NCBI RefSeq assembly: GCF_033283405.1
Contig: NZ_JAWMQR010000003.1
Coordinates: forward strand, 558,001-622,000
DNA from: Halioxenophilus sp033283405
Lineage (GTDB): Bacteria > Pseudomonadota > Gammaproteobacteria > Pseudomonadales > Cellvibrionaceae
Direction of reading: 5' to 3'
Length of the DNA: 64,000 nucleotides
A program made the translations under genes and the position numbers. This document shows positions 10,093 to 18,179 of this stretch, piece after piece (position 1 is the stretch's first letter; each line of letters starts with the position of its first letter). Under the pieces are notes generated by a model. That model searched no databases. It had not been told where the DNA came from and was given only the letters and a program-made list of their open reading frames with translations.

Positions 10093-10371
10093 TTATTCCT
10101 CAACTTGTATAAATGCCTCACCGCTTCTTTCGAATGCCACCGGTTGTTCATGGCGCAAATAACTTGCAACAGATGGATCTAATTCAACTATTGTAGAAAC
10201 GTTATACATCATAAAATTTTGCGGATCATCAGCAAACTCTTGGGATTCATCTCCAGAAAAAAATCGCCATCCACTATCATTTTCGTTATCAGGCTCTTCT
10301 CGATAGAAATAACCAACTGGTTTTCCTGACAACACAATCTCGCTGCTTATTATCACATAGCCAATTTTCAT
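10093..10371 (-). CDS. DUF2185 immunity protein
   Basis: A 92-residue soluble protein. The segments IGYVIISSEIV, VGYFYREEP, SGWRFFSGDE and the conserved aromatic and Asp pattern that follows match the DUF2185 family, which is repeatedly found as the immunity partner of Rhs and other polymorphic toxins. It sits directly downstream of the toxin on the same strand (15 bp), the classic toxin-immunity order. The ATG at 10371 is chosen over the GTG at 10380 because GGTGG lies 5 bases upstream of it. Inferred role: binds and blocks the GH-E nuclease encoded next door. The sequence is visibly AT-richer than the flanking housekeeping genes. Confidence 0.8.
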   Translation of the reverse strand: MKIGYVIISSEIVLSGKPVGYFYREEPDNENDSGWRFFSGDESQEFADDPQNFMMYNVSTIVELDPSVASYLRHEQPVAFERSGEAFIQVEE

Positions 10372-10386
10372 ATTTTCCACCGCGAA

Positions 10387-11088
10387 TTATTCTTCGTACC
10401 GATGACTGCGATTGCTTGATCTATCTTCTAGATGATACAGGTCGGGATTATTCTCAGCTTCAATAACCTCCCTCCGAGTACTTCCCCGTTCTTCATGCAT
10501 CACCGCACGCTTTCGCCATTCCTGCCCAGGCTTATGTCCAACATCAATCTCCCCTGGTTTAAGCGGATCGCCTGAATGTGGATCGACCATTTCTCCATTG
10601 GCGTTCTTGGGTTGATTTGCATCTATCTGCTCACGAGTTGACTTCCGCAGTTTTACTCTGTTTTTAGTCGCACTCTTTGCAACATCCCCACCACCAATCG
10701 AACAATTATGCACCAAAACATTCCGCTCAGTAACATAATAAGTATGGAAATCCGCAACAGTAAAGTTATAAGTTAAATCCTGCCGCTCTTCATCAACCAC
10801 AGAGACGACGACCATAGGCCCATCGCCATCGGTCTCAATACGATCACCAACTTCCAACTCAATAGTAGCTTTCCAACCCTGCCCCACCACATAAAACGGG
10901 TGATCATCCGTAGCTTCGATTTTCTGTTCAAAACCGTCACCACCTAGCAGGTTAATCTCATAGATACCGCGGCCCGGCTCTATAAAGATTTTGGTAACCG
11001 GCTTCCAATCCTGTTCGCCAGTCTCCACATTTTTCGCCCAGAGTTTTTCACCAAGCACCACATCTTCGATACTATTGGATAGGCAGAA
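10387..11088 (-). pseudogene. Orphan Rhs C-terminal tip: truncated HINT plus GH-E nuclease toxin
   Basis: The frame is open from a stop codon at 11089-11091 to the stop at 10387. Numbering from the GTG at 11061, residues 1-120 are the later part of a pretoxin HINT domain (VLGEKLWAKN, TDDHPFYV, NVLVHNC), and residues about 125-224 form a GH-E family HNH/endonuclease VII-like toxin with G175-H176 (EIDVGHKPG) and the acidic end LEDRSSNRSHRYE (E212). The Rhs or wall-protein carrier and the N-terminal catalytic Cys block of HINT are missing, so this is a displaced toxin module. The toxin part itself looks complete and could be restored by recombination. Whether it is still translated from the GTG at 11061 is unknown. 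The immunity gene follows immediately. Confidence 0.8.
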
Positions 11089-11091
11089 CTA

Positions 11092-11480
11092 TGTCCGGGC
11101 AGACAGGATTATTCATTTTCGAAAATGGAAAAATGAAAATGGCGGACTGACACTTCACTTTTCATAGCGATAATCAAACAGAGAAAGCCCAAAAGCGATA
11201 GCGAGGGGCTAGCAAGCGATAGCGAGAGATCTGGGAGCGATAGCACAAGGTCAAGGAGCGATAGCATGGGCCACTGACGATAGCATGGCTCACTGGAAGA
11301 TAGCCTGGGGGCATAGCGGTAAAAGGCTAGCAGGTGGCTCTGTTGTGGCTAAAAGAATCCGCAGCACTCATTAGCTGATGCGCTTCACAAATCAAGCGTT
11401 ACAGAGGCAGATGAACAGAAGACCATTTAGCCCTGTGAGATGGATGAGCAGAGCATTGATCAGCCTATGACCCTTTGTAC
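11092..11480. other. Intergenic stretch with palindrome and tandem repeats
   Basis: No gene is seen. The stretch holds a 14-bp perfect palindrome CATTTTCGAAAATG (11114-11127) and the 21-bp-spaced GATAGC repeat tract listed separately. Segments such as GTCCGGGCAGACAGG near 11093 resemble, from memory only, intergenic repeats seen near IS200-like transposase genes; no transposase is present here. Confidence 0.5.
11195..11316. repeat. Degenerate tandem repeats of about 21 bp with GCGATAGC core
   Basis: The core GATAG occurs at 11197, 11218, 11239, 11260, 11279 and 11299, with a weaker CATAG at 11312. The spacings are 21, 21, 21, 19 and 20 bp. The first four units carry AGCGATAGC, with divergent filler between cores. 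The spacing is about two helical turns. There is no open reading frame through the tract that I would support. It lies between the truncated HINT frame and the trhP 3' end. Confidence 0.75.
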
Positions 11481-12812
11481 TTACAACTGATTAGGCAGGT
11501 GCCGCATTAGCAAGCCGTAGTTGAGTGCGTCGTCACTTAGCTCGGCGATTTGCGGCAGCGCCAGCTGCACTACATGGCCCGAACCCGGCGCCACCTCTAT
11601 CGGCTCACCGGCGCTGTTGCACAGCTCAAATTGGGAAAAGGTGTAGTTGCCCGCTGGCGTAACCAGTTGCATCTCATCGCCCAAACAGAAACGGTTTTTG
11701 ACATCGATGGTGAGGCTGTTGTGGGCACGGTTGATGGCGGTGACCTCGCCCACAAACTGCTGCGCAGTGTTGGCCGATACCCCCTGCTCATAATTTTGAT
11801 ATTCGCTGGGTACATGGCGACGATAGAAGCCCTCGGTGTAGCCGCGATTGGCCAGGTGCTCCAGCTCCGCCATCCAGTTCATATCGAAGCCATCGCCGCG
11901 CAGCGCGGCATCAATCGCCGCTCGATAGACTTGGGCGGTGCGCGCCACGTAGTAGTGGGATTTGGTGCGCCCCTCGATTTTCAGGCTCTCCACACCGATC
12001 TCCACCAACCGCTGTACATGTTGCACCGCGCGCAGATCTTTGGAGTTCATGATGTAGGTGCCGTGCTCATCTTCGTAGGCGGGCAGGTACTCACCCGGGC
12101 GGCTCTTCTCCTGCAGCAACACCGCCGGCACTTCGCTCTCCGGCAACCAGTGCTCGGCGTCAACGGCAATCAGATCGCCGGTCTCGTTCTCCTGCGCCTC
12201 GTGCACGTTGTAGTGCCAGCGGCAGCTGTTGGTGCAAGCGCCCTGGTTGGAGTCGCGGTGGGTCATGTAGCCACTGAGTAAACAACGGCCGGAATAGGCG
12301 ATGCAGAGGGCGCCGTGGACAAACACCTCCAGCTCCACATCCGGGCACTGCTGGCGAATCTCGGCCACCTCATCCAGGGAGAGCTCGCGGGAGAGGATCA
12401 CCCGGCGAATACCCTGGTTGGCCCAGAAGCGGACGGTGGCGTAGTTAACGGCATTGGCCTGCACGCTTAAATGTACCTCCTGTTCCGGCCAGGCCTCGCG
12501 CACCAGCATTATCAGCCCCGGGTCGCTCATAATCAGCGCATCCGGGCGCATGGCGATCACCGGCTCCAGGTCGCGCAGATAGCTGCGTACCTTGTCGTTG
12601 TGGGGGCTGATATTGGAGGCCAGATAGAACTTCTTGCCCATCTGGTGGGCCTCTTCTATCGCCGAAGCGATATTCTCCAGGCGGTTAAATTCGTTGTTGC
12701 GCACCCGCAGGCTGTAGCGTGGCTGGCCGGCGTACACGGCATCGGCACCGTAGGCAAAGGCGTAACGCATGCTTTTCAGGGTGCCCGCGGGGGAGAGAAG
12801 TTCGATAGTCAT
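11481..12812 (-). CDS. trhP: U32 family tRNA U34 hydroxylase (TrhP/YegQ)
   Basis: A 443-residue U32 peptidase-family protein. Despite the family name, YegQ/TrhP is known to act in prephenate-dependent formation of 5-hydroxyuridine at tRNA position 34. Visible signs: the N-terminal LSPAGTLKSMRYAFAYGADAVY block, the HLSVQANAVNY and GIRRVILSREL segments, and the four conserved iron-sulfur-type Cys residues at C170, C177, C193 and C197 (VHGALCIAYSGRCLLS, then GACTNSCRW). The C-terminal domain is complete, ending ALNYGLLMRHLPNQL. The 3' end is the point where foreign DNA begins, and a second diverged copy of this end lies at 9772-9820. Cytoplasmic. Confidence 0.92.
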   Translation of the reverse strand: MTIELLSPAGTLKSMRYAFAYGADAVYAGQPRYSLRVRNNEFNRLENIASAIEEAHQMGKKFYLASNISPHNDKVRSYLRDLEPVIAMRPDALIMSDPGLIMLVREAWPEQEVHLSVQANAVNYATVRFWANQGIRRVILSRELSLDEVAEIRQQCPDVELEVFVHGALCIAYSGRCLLSGYMTHRDSNQGACTNSCRWHYNVHEAQENETGDLIAVDAEHWLPESEVPAVLLQEKSRPGEYLPAYEDEHGTYIMNSKDLRAVQHVQRLVEIGVESLKIEGRTKSHYYVARTAQVYRAAIDAALRGDGFDMNWMAELEHLANRGYTEGFYRRHVPSEYQNYEQGVSANTAQQFVGEVTAINRAHNSLTIDVKNRFCLGDEMQLVTPAGNYTFSQFELCNSAGEPIEVAPGSGHVVQLALPQIAELSDDALNYGLLMRHLPNQL

Positions 12813-12905
12813 GACGGGAGTATATTAGGGGGCCGGTTAATGGGAGGCGCCGGATTATAGGGGCCACCCAGTCCCCGGACCACGCCTGATTGCCCGGCAG
12901 TTGAG

Positions 12906-13841
12906 CTAGGACAAACGAAGAACATTCTCCGCCGTCAGATCGACAATGCGCTGGCGAGCTTCGGGGCTGATCCAGGCATTGTGCGGTGTGACAATCAGGT
13001 TGAGCGACTCATTCAACGCGGCCAATAACGGGTGGCCATCTTTGGGCGGTTCCGCCGGCAGCACATCCACCGCCAGGCCACCCAGGCGCCCCTGCGTCAG
13101 CGCGGCCAGGCAGGCCAGCTCATCGATAACACCGCCCCGGGCGCAGTTGATCACCAGGCAGCCGGGCTTTACCTGCGCCAGGGTTTCGCGGTTTAACAGT
13201 TGTTGAGTTTGGGGCGTTAGCGGGCAGTGAAAACTGATGACATCCGCCACGGGCAACAGCGAGCCAAAGCTTGGCCGGGAGTCGTTTGTGGCGCCGGGGC
13301 GGGCGCAGAATTGCACACGCATGGCAAACGCCTCCGCCAGCTTGGCCACCGCCTGGCCCAGGGTACCGGAGCCCACCAGCAGCAGGTTTTTACCGGCCAG
13401 CTGCGTGGTGGGGAATTGCATCAGGCAAAACAGCGGGCTCTGTTGCCAGGCGCCGGCGGCCACCGCCTGTTGATAGCGCGGCAGACGCGCGGCCAGGGCC
13501 AGCATCAGCATCAGGGTGTGCTGGGCCACCGTTTGCGTACCGTAATTGACCACATTCATCACCGGAATGCCGAGCTGCTCGGCCGCGGCCACATCCACCA
13601 CATTGGTGCCGGTGGCCAGCACCAGTATGGCTTTGCGGCCGGCCATCACGCTGGCGGGGATGACCACTTTATTGGTGAGAATCAGCTCGGCATCGCCCAG
13701 GTGCTCGAGCAACTGCTCGGGTGTTGTCCCCGGGTAGAGACGCAACTCGGCCACCGCCCTTCGAATGGGGCCGAGATCGATGTCGTCACCGAGGGTGGCG
13801 GCATCCAGAAATACCGCTTTAAATCCTGTGTTGCCATTCAT
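12906..13841 (-). CDS. D-2-hydroxyacid dehydrogenase
   Basis: A 311-residue NAD(P)-dependent D-isomer-specific dehydrogenase, closest in feel to glycerate/hydroxypyruvate dehydrogenases. The nucleotide-binding loop VGSGTLG (156-162) and the catalytic triad Arg235 (NCARGGVIDE), Glu264 (VLPAEPP) and His287 (TPHNAW) are all present. Likely reaction: reversible reduction of a 2-keto acid such as hydroxypyruvate or glyoxylate; the exact substrate cannot be read from the sequence. The ATG at 13841 gives the normal N-terminus; the 13 extra residues possible upstream do not fit the family. Same strand as trhP, 93 bp upstream of it. Confidence 0.9.
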   Translation of the reverse strand: MNGNTGFKAVFLDAATLGDDIDLGPIRRAVAELRLYPGTTPEQLLEHLGDAELILTNKVVIPASVMAGRKAILVLATGTNVVDVAAAEQLGIPVMNVVNYGTQTVAQHTLMLMLALAARLPRYQQAVAAGAWQQSPLFCLMQFPTTQLAGKNLLLVGSGTLGQAVAKLAEAFAMRVQFCARPGATNDSRPSFGSLLPVADVISFHCPLTPQTQQLLNRETLAQVKPGCLVINCARGGVIDELACLAALTQGRLGGLAVDVLPAEPPKDGHPLLAALNESLNLIVTPHNAWISPEARQRIVDLTAENVLRLS

Positions 13842-13934
13842 GCCGAGCTGTTCCAACCAATACCTGAGCCAAATAATCAAACGAGGCGGTTATTGAAAAG
13901 CCTGGCCGCCCGGCAGTCAATGACGAAAGCCCGG

Positions 13935-15305
13935 TTAATCGGCGGCGAAGTTCAATTCCAAATTGGCCGAATTGCTGCGGCTGGCCTCGGCCAGGTCGTA
14001 CCAGTCGATTTTGCGGGTCACCATCATCACTACGGCGAGAATGACGAATACCAAAATCGAGCCCATCAGCAGAGCGTAATCCTCCGCCTGCACGATGACA
14101 TACAACAGGCCATACAACCCCAGCAGCATAGTGGCAAACAGCAGTGCCGAGAGAAAACTGTGCAGCATATGGCGCACGTAAAAGAGCAATAGCCCGCAGC
14201 AACTGACGGCACCGAGCGCATAAGCCAGGCCAAAGGCGATGTGCTCGGCCAGGGAGATCAACAGCAGATAAAAAAGCGAGATTGCCAAACCGACAAAGGC
14301 GTATTGAATGGGGTGGATACGAATGCGCTTAAGCTGTTCGAAAATAAAAAAGGTGATAAAGCTCAAGCCGATAAACAGCATGGCGTACTTCACCGTACGC
14401 TCCGATTGCAGATAGACATCCACCGGCTCGATCAAACGGGCACCAAAGCCACTGGTGAGAATGGGCTCGCACTGGCGCTCGGTAAAACAGCGGTTAATGA
14501 GATTGCTGTTATTGCTGGAGTATTGCGTGGTTGACCAGGCCGCGCTGAAGCCGTCGTCGCTTACCGCGCGAGTGCCAGGTAGCTGGGCACCGATAAATTC
14601 CGGGTGTGGCCAGGTGGACTGCATAGTCACCTTCACCTCGTCGCCCACGGGAATAAACGTTAACTCTTCTGTGCCACGCAACGACAACTCAAACGCAAAG
14701 TGAAGCGGCTGTTCACTGTTTTTCAGGTTCGATAAATAAACACTCACCCCGGTAGCCAACCCACTCATACCACTGCCGGGTTGCGCAGGACGCGGCTCGC
14801 CATTGATGCTCACCTTGGGCGCGGTATCAATACCACGCACGTCACCCACATGCAGCGACAGGTAAGGCGTGCCGACACTGTGAAAACGCTCCTCCTGCTC
14901 AATTGAGCGCAACTTGCTCTGAATATCGGCGGCGGCAAAATGGCCTTGCAGTAAAATCTTGCTGTTATAGACCGGAATTTTGTAGATGCCTTTCATCAGG
15001 TACTGGCTATCAACCACAGTATTGATCTCCGCCGCCTGGGCGGGAATCACCAACCGGCTATCCACCAGGTTTTCGGTTTGCACACCATCTGCAGAACGGC
15101 TGGGTACCGCCACCTGGTAGGGAATCACCAGCACCGGTGTCATCAGGCGCTGTGACCCAGTCCAACTCTCCGCCACCGAGGCCTTGGCGGCCAACTGGTA
15201 GCTGTAGCGCTCACTCACCTTGTGACTTACCATCGAGATCGGAATCAACACCAGCAACGCCAGTGCAAAAATCATTAAAATTTTAATCGCCAACTGTTTT
15301 TGCAT
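13935..15305 (-). CDS. creD: Inner membrane protein CreD
   Basis: A 456-residue CreD-family membrane protein. One N-terminal transmembrane segment (about residues 6-27) is followed by a large periplasmic part that opens with the typical ERYSYQ, then SWTG and TPVLVIPYQ. A cluster of about six transmembrane segments occupies the C-terminal 130 residues. CreD is known to be linked to envelope-stress and beta-lactam responses controlled by CreBC, but no CreBC genes are in this window. The ATG at 15305 is chosen because AGGAGGGG stands a few bases upstream; a frame from 15434 lacks this. It is divergent from the ECF41 operon. Confidence 0.9.
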   Translation of the reverse strand: MQKQLAIKILMIFALALLVLIPISMVSHKVSERYSYQLAAKASVAESWTGSQRLMTPVLVIPYQVAVPSRSADGVQTENLVDSRLVIPAQAAEINTVVDSQYLMKGIYKIPVYNSKILLQGHFAAADIQSKLRSIEQEERFHSVGTPYLSLHVGDVRGIDTAPKVSINGEPRPAQPGSGMSGLATGVSVYLSNLKNSEQPLHFAFELSLRGTEELTFIPVGDEVKVTMQSTWPHPEFIGAQLPGTRAVSDDGFSAAWSTTQYSSNNSNLINRCFTERQCEPILTSGFGARLIEPVDVYLQSERTVKYAMLFIGLSFITFFIFEQLKRIRIHPIQYAFVGLAISLFYLLLISLAEHIAFGLAYALGAVSCCGLLLFYVRHMLHSFLSALLFATMLLGLYGLLYVIVQAEDYALLMGSILVFVILAVVMMVTRKIDWYDLAEASRSNSANLELNFAAD

Positions 15306-15428
15306 AACACCCCTCCTGAGTAGTCCGCCCAGCCTAACGGGCAATGCTGACTTTTCCGGGGTGGAATTATGGCTAATTGTGGCAGCGGCCATGCTCGCGA
15401 ATAGGACCGACAAAAAAATAAAATAATT

Positions 15429-15455
15429 TGTCACAAACCGGGGGTGGATAGCGTC
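15429..15455 (+). promoter_or_regulatory. ECF41-type sigma factor promoter
   Basis: TGTCACA at 15429-15435 and CGTC at 15452-15455 are separated by 16 bases. This matches the published ECF41 consensus (TGTCACA in the -35 region, CGTC in the -10 region) as I recall it. It lies 35 bp upstream of the start of the carboxymuconolactone-decarboxylase-like gene whose downstream partner is the ECF41 sigma factor itself, so positive autoregulation of this operon is inferred. Confidence 0.75.
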
Positions 15456-15489
15456 AAGGGGTTAATCACAACCCCAGCAAGGAGATTCC

Positions 15490-16044
15490 ATGAGAAACTG
15501 GCTTACCCGCAAAATGATCACCCGTTTTGGCAACCACTATCACTACGACGTCAGCTACCTCTACTACATGCTGCAGCATCAACCGGCACTGACCAGCCAA
15601 TTTTTACAGATTGGCAATCGCCTGGGTAAAGCCCGGCGGATTCCTGCCAGCGTGAAGTGCACGGCGCAGCTGGTAGCCATGCGCCACGAGGATTGCGGCC
15701 CCTGCCTGCAGCTGCAGGTACAGATAGCCGCCGAGGCCGGCATGGCCGAGGCCGAGATACGCGCCGCGCTCCTGCACAAGCCGGAACAATTAAGCCCGGA
15801 TAACGCCCTGGCCTACCACTATGCACAGGCGCTGATGGCCAACAGCGCCACACTGCCCGAAGCGCAACAGGCCATCGTGCAGCGGTTTGGTGACAGCGGC
15901 CTGGTTGAGCTGGCCGTGGTCACTCAGGCGGCCCGGTTATACCCGATGGTAAAAAAAGGGCTCGGCCACAGCCAAGCCTGCACACAACTGCAATTGGGAG
16001 AGAGCACTATTGCTCTGGGACGACACATGGAGGGTCGGGCGTGA
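15490..16044 (+). CDS. Carboxymuconolactone decarboxylase-like (AhpD-fold) protein
   Basis: A 184-residue protein with the CMD/AhpD fold. The signature RHEDCGPCLQLQ holds the CxxC pair Cys69-Cys72, with an adjacent His and Asp, typical of peroxidase-like or redox-active members and not of true lactone decarboxylases. A strong AAGGAG (15479-15484) precedes the ATG. Its 3' end overlaps the sigma factor gene by one base at a TGATG junction. Pairing of a CMD, oxidoreductase or epimerase gene with an ECF41 sigma factor is a known hallmark of that group, so this is probably the main target or partner gene of the sigma factor. Its substrate is unknown. Confidence 0.85.
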   Translation: MRNWLTRKMITRFGNHYHYDVSYLYYMLQHQPALTSQFLQIGNRLGKARRIPASVKCTAQLVAMRHEDCGPCLQLQVQIAAEAGMAEAEIRAALLHKPEQLSPDNALAYHYAQALMANSATLPEAQQAIVQRFGDSGLVELAVVTQAARLYPMVKKGLGHSQACTQLQLGESTIALGRHMEGRA

Positions 16045-16940
16045 TGATGGCACTGGCGTCTGATTTTGAGCGCAACCGCCCACGTCTGCTTGGCATCGCC
16101 TACCGCATGCTGGGCACACTGACAGACGCCGAGGACCTGCTGCAGGATGCCTGGCTGAAGTGGCAGAGGGTCGACATGACCACCATCGATAACCCGGATG
16201 CCTACCTCACCACCGTGGTTTCGCACCTCTGCCTGGACCGCCTGCAACAGGAACAGAACCGACGCCAGCGCTACACGGGCCCCTGGTTGCCGGAACCCAT
16301 TATCGACAGCGACTATTTATCGGCCCAGGCTCTGACCGAATACGCCGAAGACCTCTCCTTTGCGCTGCTGCTTACGCTGGAGCGATTAACACCACTGGAA
16401 CGGGCGGTATTTATTTTGCGCGAGGTGTTTGACCACTCCTACCCGGAGATTACCAGCATACTGGGGCGCTCCGAGGTGGCCGTTCGCCAGCTGGCCAGCC
16501 GGGCCAGACGTTCGGTGACTGACGCCCGCCCAGGTAAACGCGCATCAACAGCCCAGCATCAACAGCTGCTGAGTGCTTTTCTGCAGGCGACAGCCGAAGG
16601 CGATGTGGAGGCGTTAACGAAATTGCTGGCCAGAGATGCGGTGCTCACCAGCGATGGCGGCGGCATTAAGTTGGCGGCCCTGCGGCCGATTTTCGGGGCC
16701 GAAAAGATTATCCGTTTCCTGGTGGCGGTGTTTCACCGCAAGTTGGATCCCAGGGCTCAGGTTTCCGGCTGGCTGGGGTTGGTCAATGGCCAACCCAGCC
16801 TGGTGGCGAGTGTTAACAACCAACTGGAGCAGTTGTTAACCATCGATTGCAGTGATGATCGGATCAACCACATTTACATTGTGCGTAATCCGCACAAATT
16901 GGTTCGAGTATCAGAAACAGTTGCAGAAAAGCTTTCATAA
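16044..16940 (+). CDS. ECF41-family RNA polymerase sigma factor
   Basis: A 298-residue extracytoplasmic-function sigma factor with a fused regulatory tail. Region 2 spans roughly residues 8-75 (YRMLGTLTDAEDLLQDAW) and region 4 residues 108-158. The ECF41 hallmarks are present: WLPEP (81-85) in the linker, a SnoaL-like C-terminal domain (from about 172) with DGGG (204-207) and NGQPS (248-252, in place of NGxPG). In this group the tail takes the place of an anti-sigma factor. The third Gly motif is followed by Ile where DGGGK would be typical, a small deviation. GGAGGG at 16029-16034 supports the ATG at 16044; a GTG at 16041 is also possible. Confidence 0.92.
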   Translation: MMALASDFERNRPRLLGIAYRMLGTLTDAEDLLQDAWLKWQRVDMTTIDNPDAYLTTVVSHLCLDRLQQEQNRRQRYTGPWLPEPIIDSDYLSAQALTEYAEDLSFALLLTLERLTPLERAVFILREVFDHSYPEITSILGRSEVAVRQLASRARRSVTDARPGKRASTAQHQQLLSAFLQATAEGDVEALTKLLARDAVLTSDGGGIKLAALRPIFGAEKIIRFLVAVFHRKLDPRAQVSGWLGLVNGQPSLVASVNNQLEQLLTIDCSDDRINHIYIVRNPHKLVRVSETVAEKLS

Positions 16941-17314
16941 GTGCACCTCATACTGACTGGGTTACCAGCATTCTCTGTTAAGAGCCGGTACTCACCGGCT
17001 AACAGTTCTGTTTTTGCGCGAGCGGCCGGTGCCCGACAATGAACAGGGTAACGGCACCAGGGCGCTATTCTTGAGTGTAGCAACCGCCTGGGTAATGACC
17101 ACTAATCCGCAAAATATTCGCGTATTACCACTTTCTCGGCACAAATAGGGTGTTTTAAGCCAACCGAATTGCTAATAAACGCTATGCCGCCCGCCCCCTG
17201 CATTCCCGCCTGATTACATTTAATTCCGATGTTTCGCCTTTTTCCCACTTGCAACAGAGAGAATCAGTGCCGATAGTTGTTGCAGACAGTCGGTTCAGCA
17301 GCAGAAGTAATGGT
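16941..17314. other. Intergenic stretch after the ECF41 operon
   Basis: It contains the terminator at 16975-17015. No gene is supported in the rest. An in-frame extension of the PIG-L gene to a GTG at 17267, preceded by GAGAG, is possible. Confidence 0.5.
16975..17015 (+). terminator. Rho-independent terminator after the ECF41 gene
   Basis: CTGTTA plus AGCCGGT pairs with ACCGGCT plus AACAG across a short bulge (AG) and a 4-base loop. It is followed by TTCTG and a run of five T (17011-17015). It lies 35 bp after the sigma factor stop. Confidence 0.75.
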
Positions 17315-18160
17315 ATGACATTTGACCAGCTCGATATCCATATACCCGATGGCACACCACTGCCAGAGGCGCTGGCGCGCACCACCCACCTGGCGATAGT
17401 GGCCCACCCCGATGATCTTGAGCTGTTGGCCTACCACGGCATTGCCGCCGGTTATCAGCAGCCAGATATATGGTTTACCGGAATCGTCATTTGCGATGGT
17501 GCCGGCTCGCCGCGCAGTGGCCCCTTCGGCCACTACAGCGACACCGAAATGGTGGCCATCCGTCGCCAGGAGCAGATTGCCGCCGCCGAGCTCGGGCAAT
17601 ACAGTGCGGTGATTCAACTGGGGGTAGCAAGCGCCGCCGTTAAGGCTGTCAGCAATGCGCAGTTAATTGACCAACTTTGGCAACTGCTCAACGCCTGCCA
17701 GCCCACCACCCTCTACCTGCACAACTTTATCGACCGCCACCAGACCCATGTTGGCTGCTGTCTGCAGAGCCTGGCCGCAGTTCGCAAAATGGCTGCCACC
17801 CAGCGCCCGCTACACATTTTGGGCGGGGAGCTCTGGCGGGATCTCGATTGGCTGCCGACAACCTATAAGGCGGTGTTGGATGTGAGCCCGTACCCGCAGC
17901 TTCGGCAGGCATTGATTGGCCAGTTCGCCTCGCAAATTGCCGGTGGCAAACAGTATGACCAGGCAGCACTGGCCCGTTCCAAAGCGCATGCCACCTTTGC
18001 CGAATCCCACCAAACCGATGCCGTCAGCGCCATCAGTTTTGCCCTCGACCTAATGCCGCTGGTGGCCGACGAGACACTCACAGTGGACGACTATTGGCAG
18101 ACTATCCTGACCAGTTTTGATCGGGAAGTCCGTGCACATTGGCAAGCCTTTAACACCTGA
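17315..18160 (+). CDS. PIG-L/LmbE-family deacetylase
   Basis: A 281-residue zinc-dependent de-N-acetylase of the PIG-L family. The metal and catalytic motif AHPDDLE is at residues 30-36, and DRHQTH later supplies the further His ligand region. Known members deacetylate GlcNAc-containing small molecules; the substrate is not determinable here. The next gene, 19 bp downstream, encodes NagB. In several Bacteroidetes NagB is fused to a PIG-L domain, so these two genes plausibly act in sequence on an amino sugar (deacetylate, then deaminate). Start uncertain: ATG 17315 is used, but GTG 17267 with GAGAG upstream is a credible alternative. Confidence 0.85.
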   Translation: MTFDQLDIHIPDGTPLPEALARTTHLAIVAHPDDLELLAYHGIAAGYQQPDIWFTGIVICDGAGSPRSGPFGHYSDTEMVAIRRQEQIAAAELGQYSAVIQLGVASAAVKAVSNAQLIDQLWQLLNACQPTTLYLHNFIDRHQTHVGCCLQSLAAVRKMAATQRPLHILGGELWRDLDWLPTTYKAVLDVSPYPQLRQALIGQFASQIAGGKQYDQAALARSKAHATFAESHQTDAVSAISFALDLMPLVADETLTVDDYWQTILTSFDREVRAHWQAFNT

Positions 18161-18179
18161 CACCCAAGGAAGCAGCAGC

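Noticed and set aside
11195..11316. GATAGC repeats considered as a CRISPR array
   Set aside because: The conserved core is only about 9 bp with 12-bp filler, far from a CRISPR repeat-spacer layout, and there are no cas genes.
13227..14192. 321-codon plus-strand frame opposite the 2-hydroxyacid dehydrogenase and creD
   Set aside because: It is antisense to two clearly real genes, with His/Gln-rich composition typical of a shadow frame.
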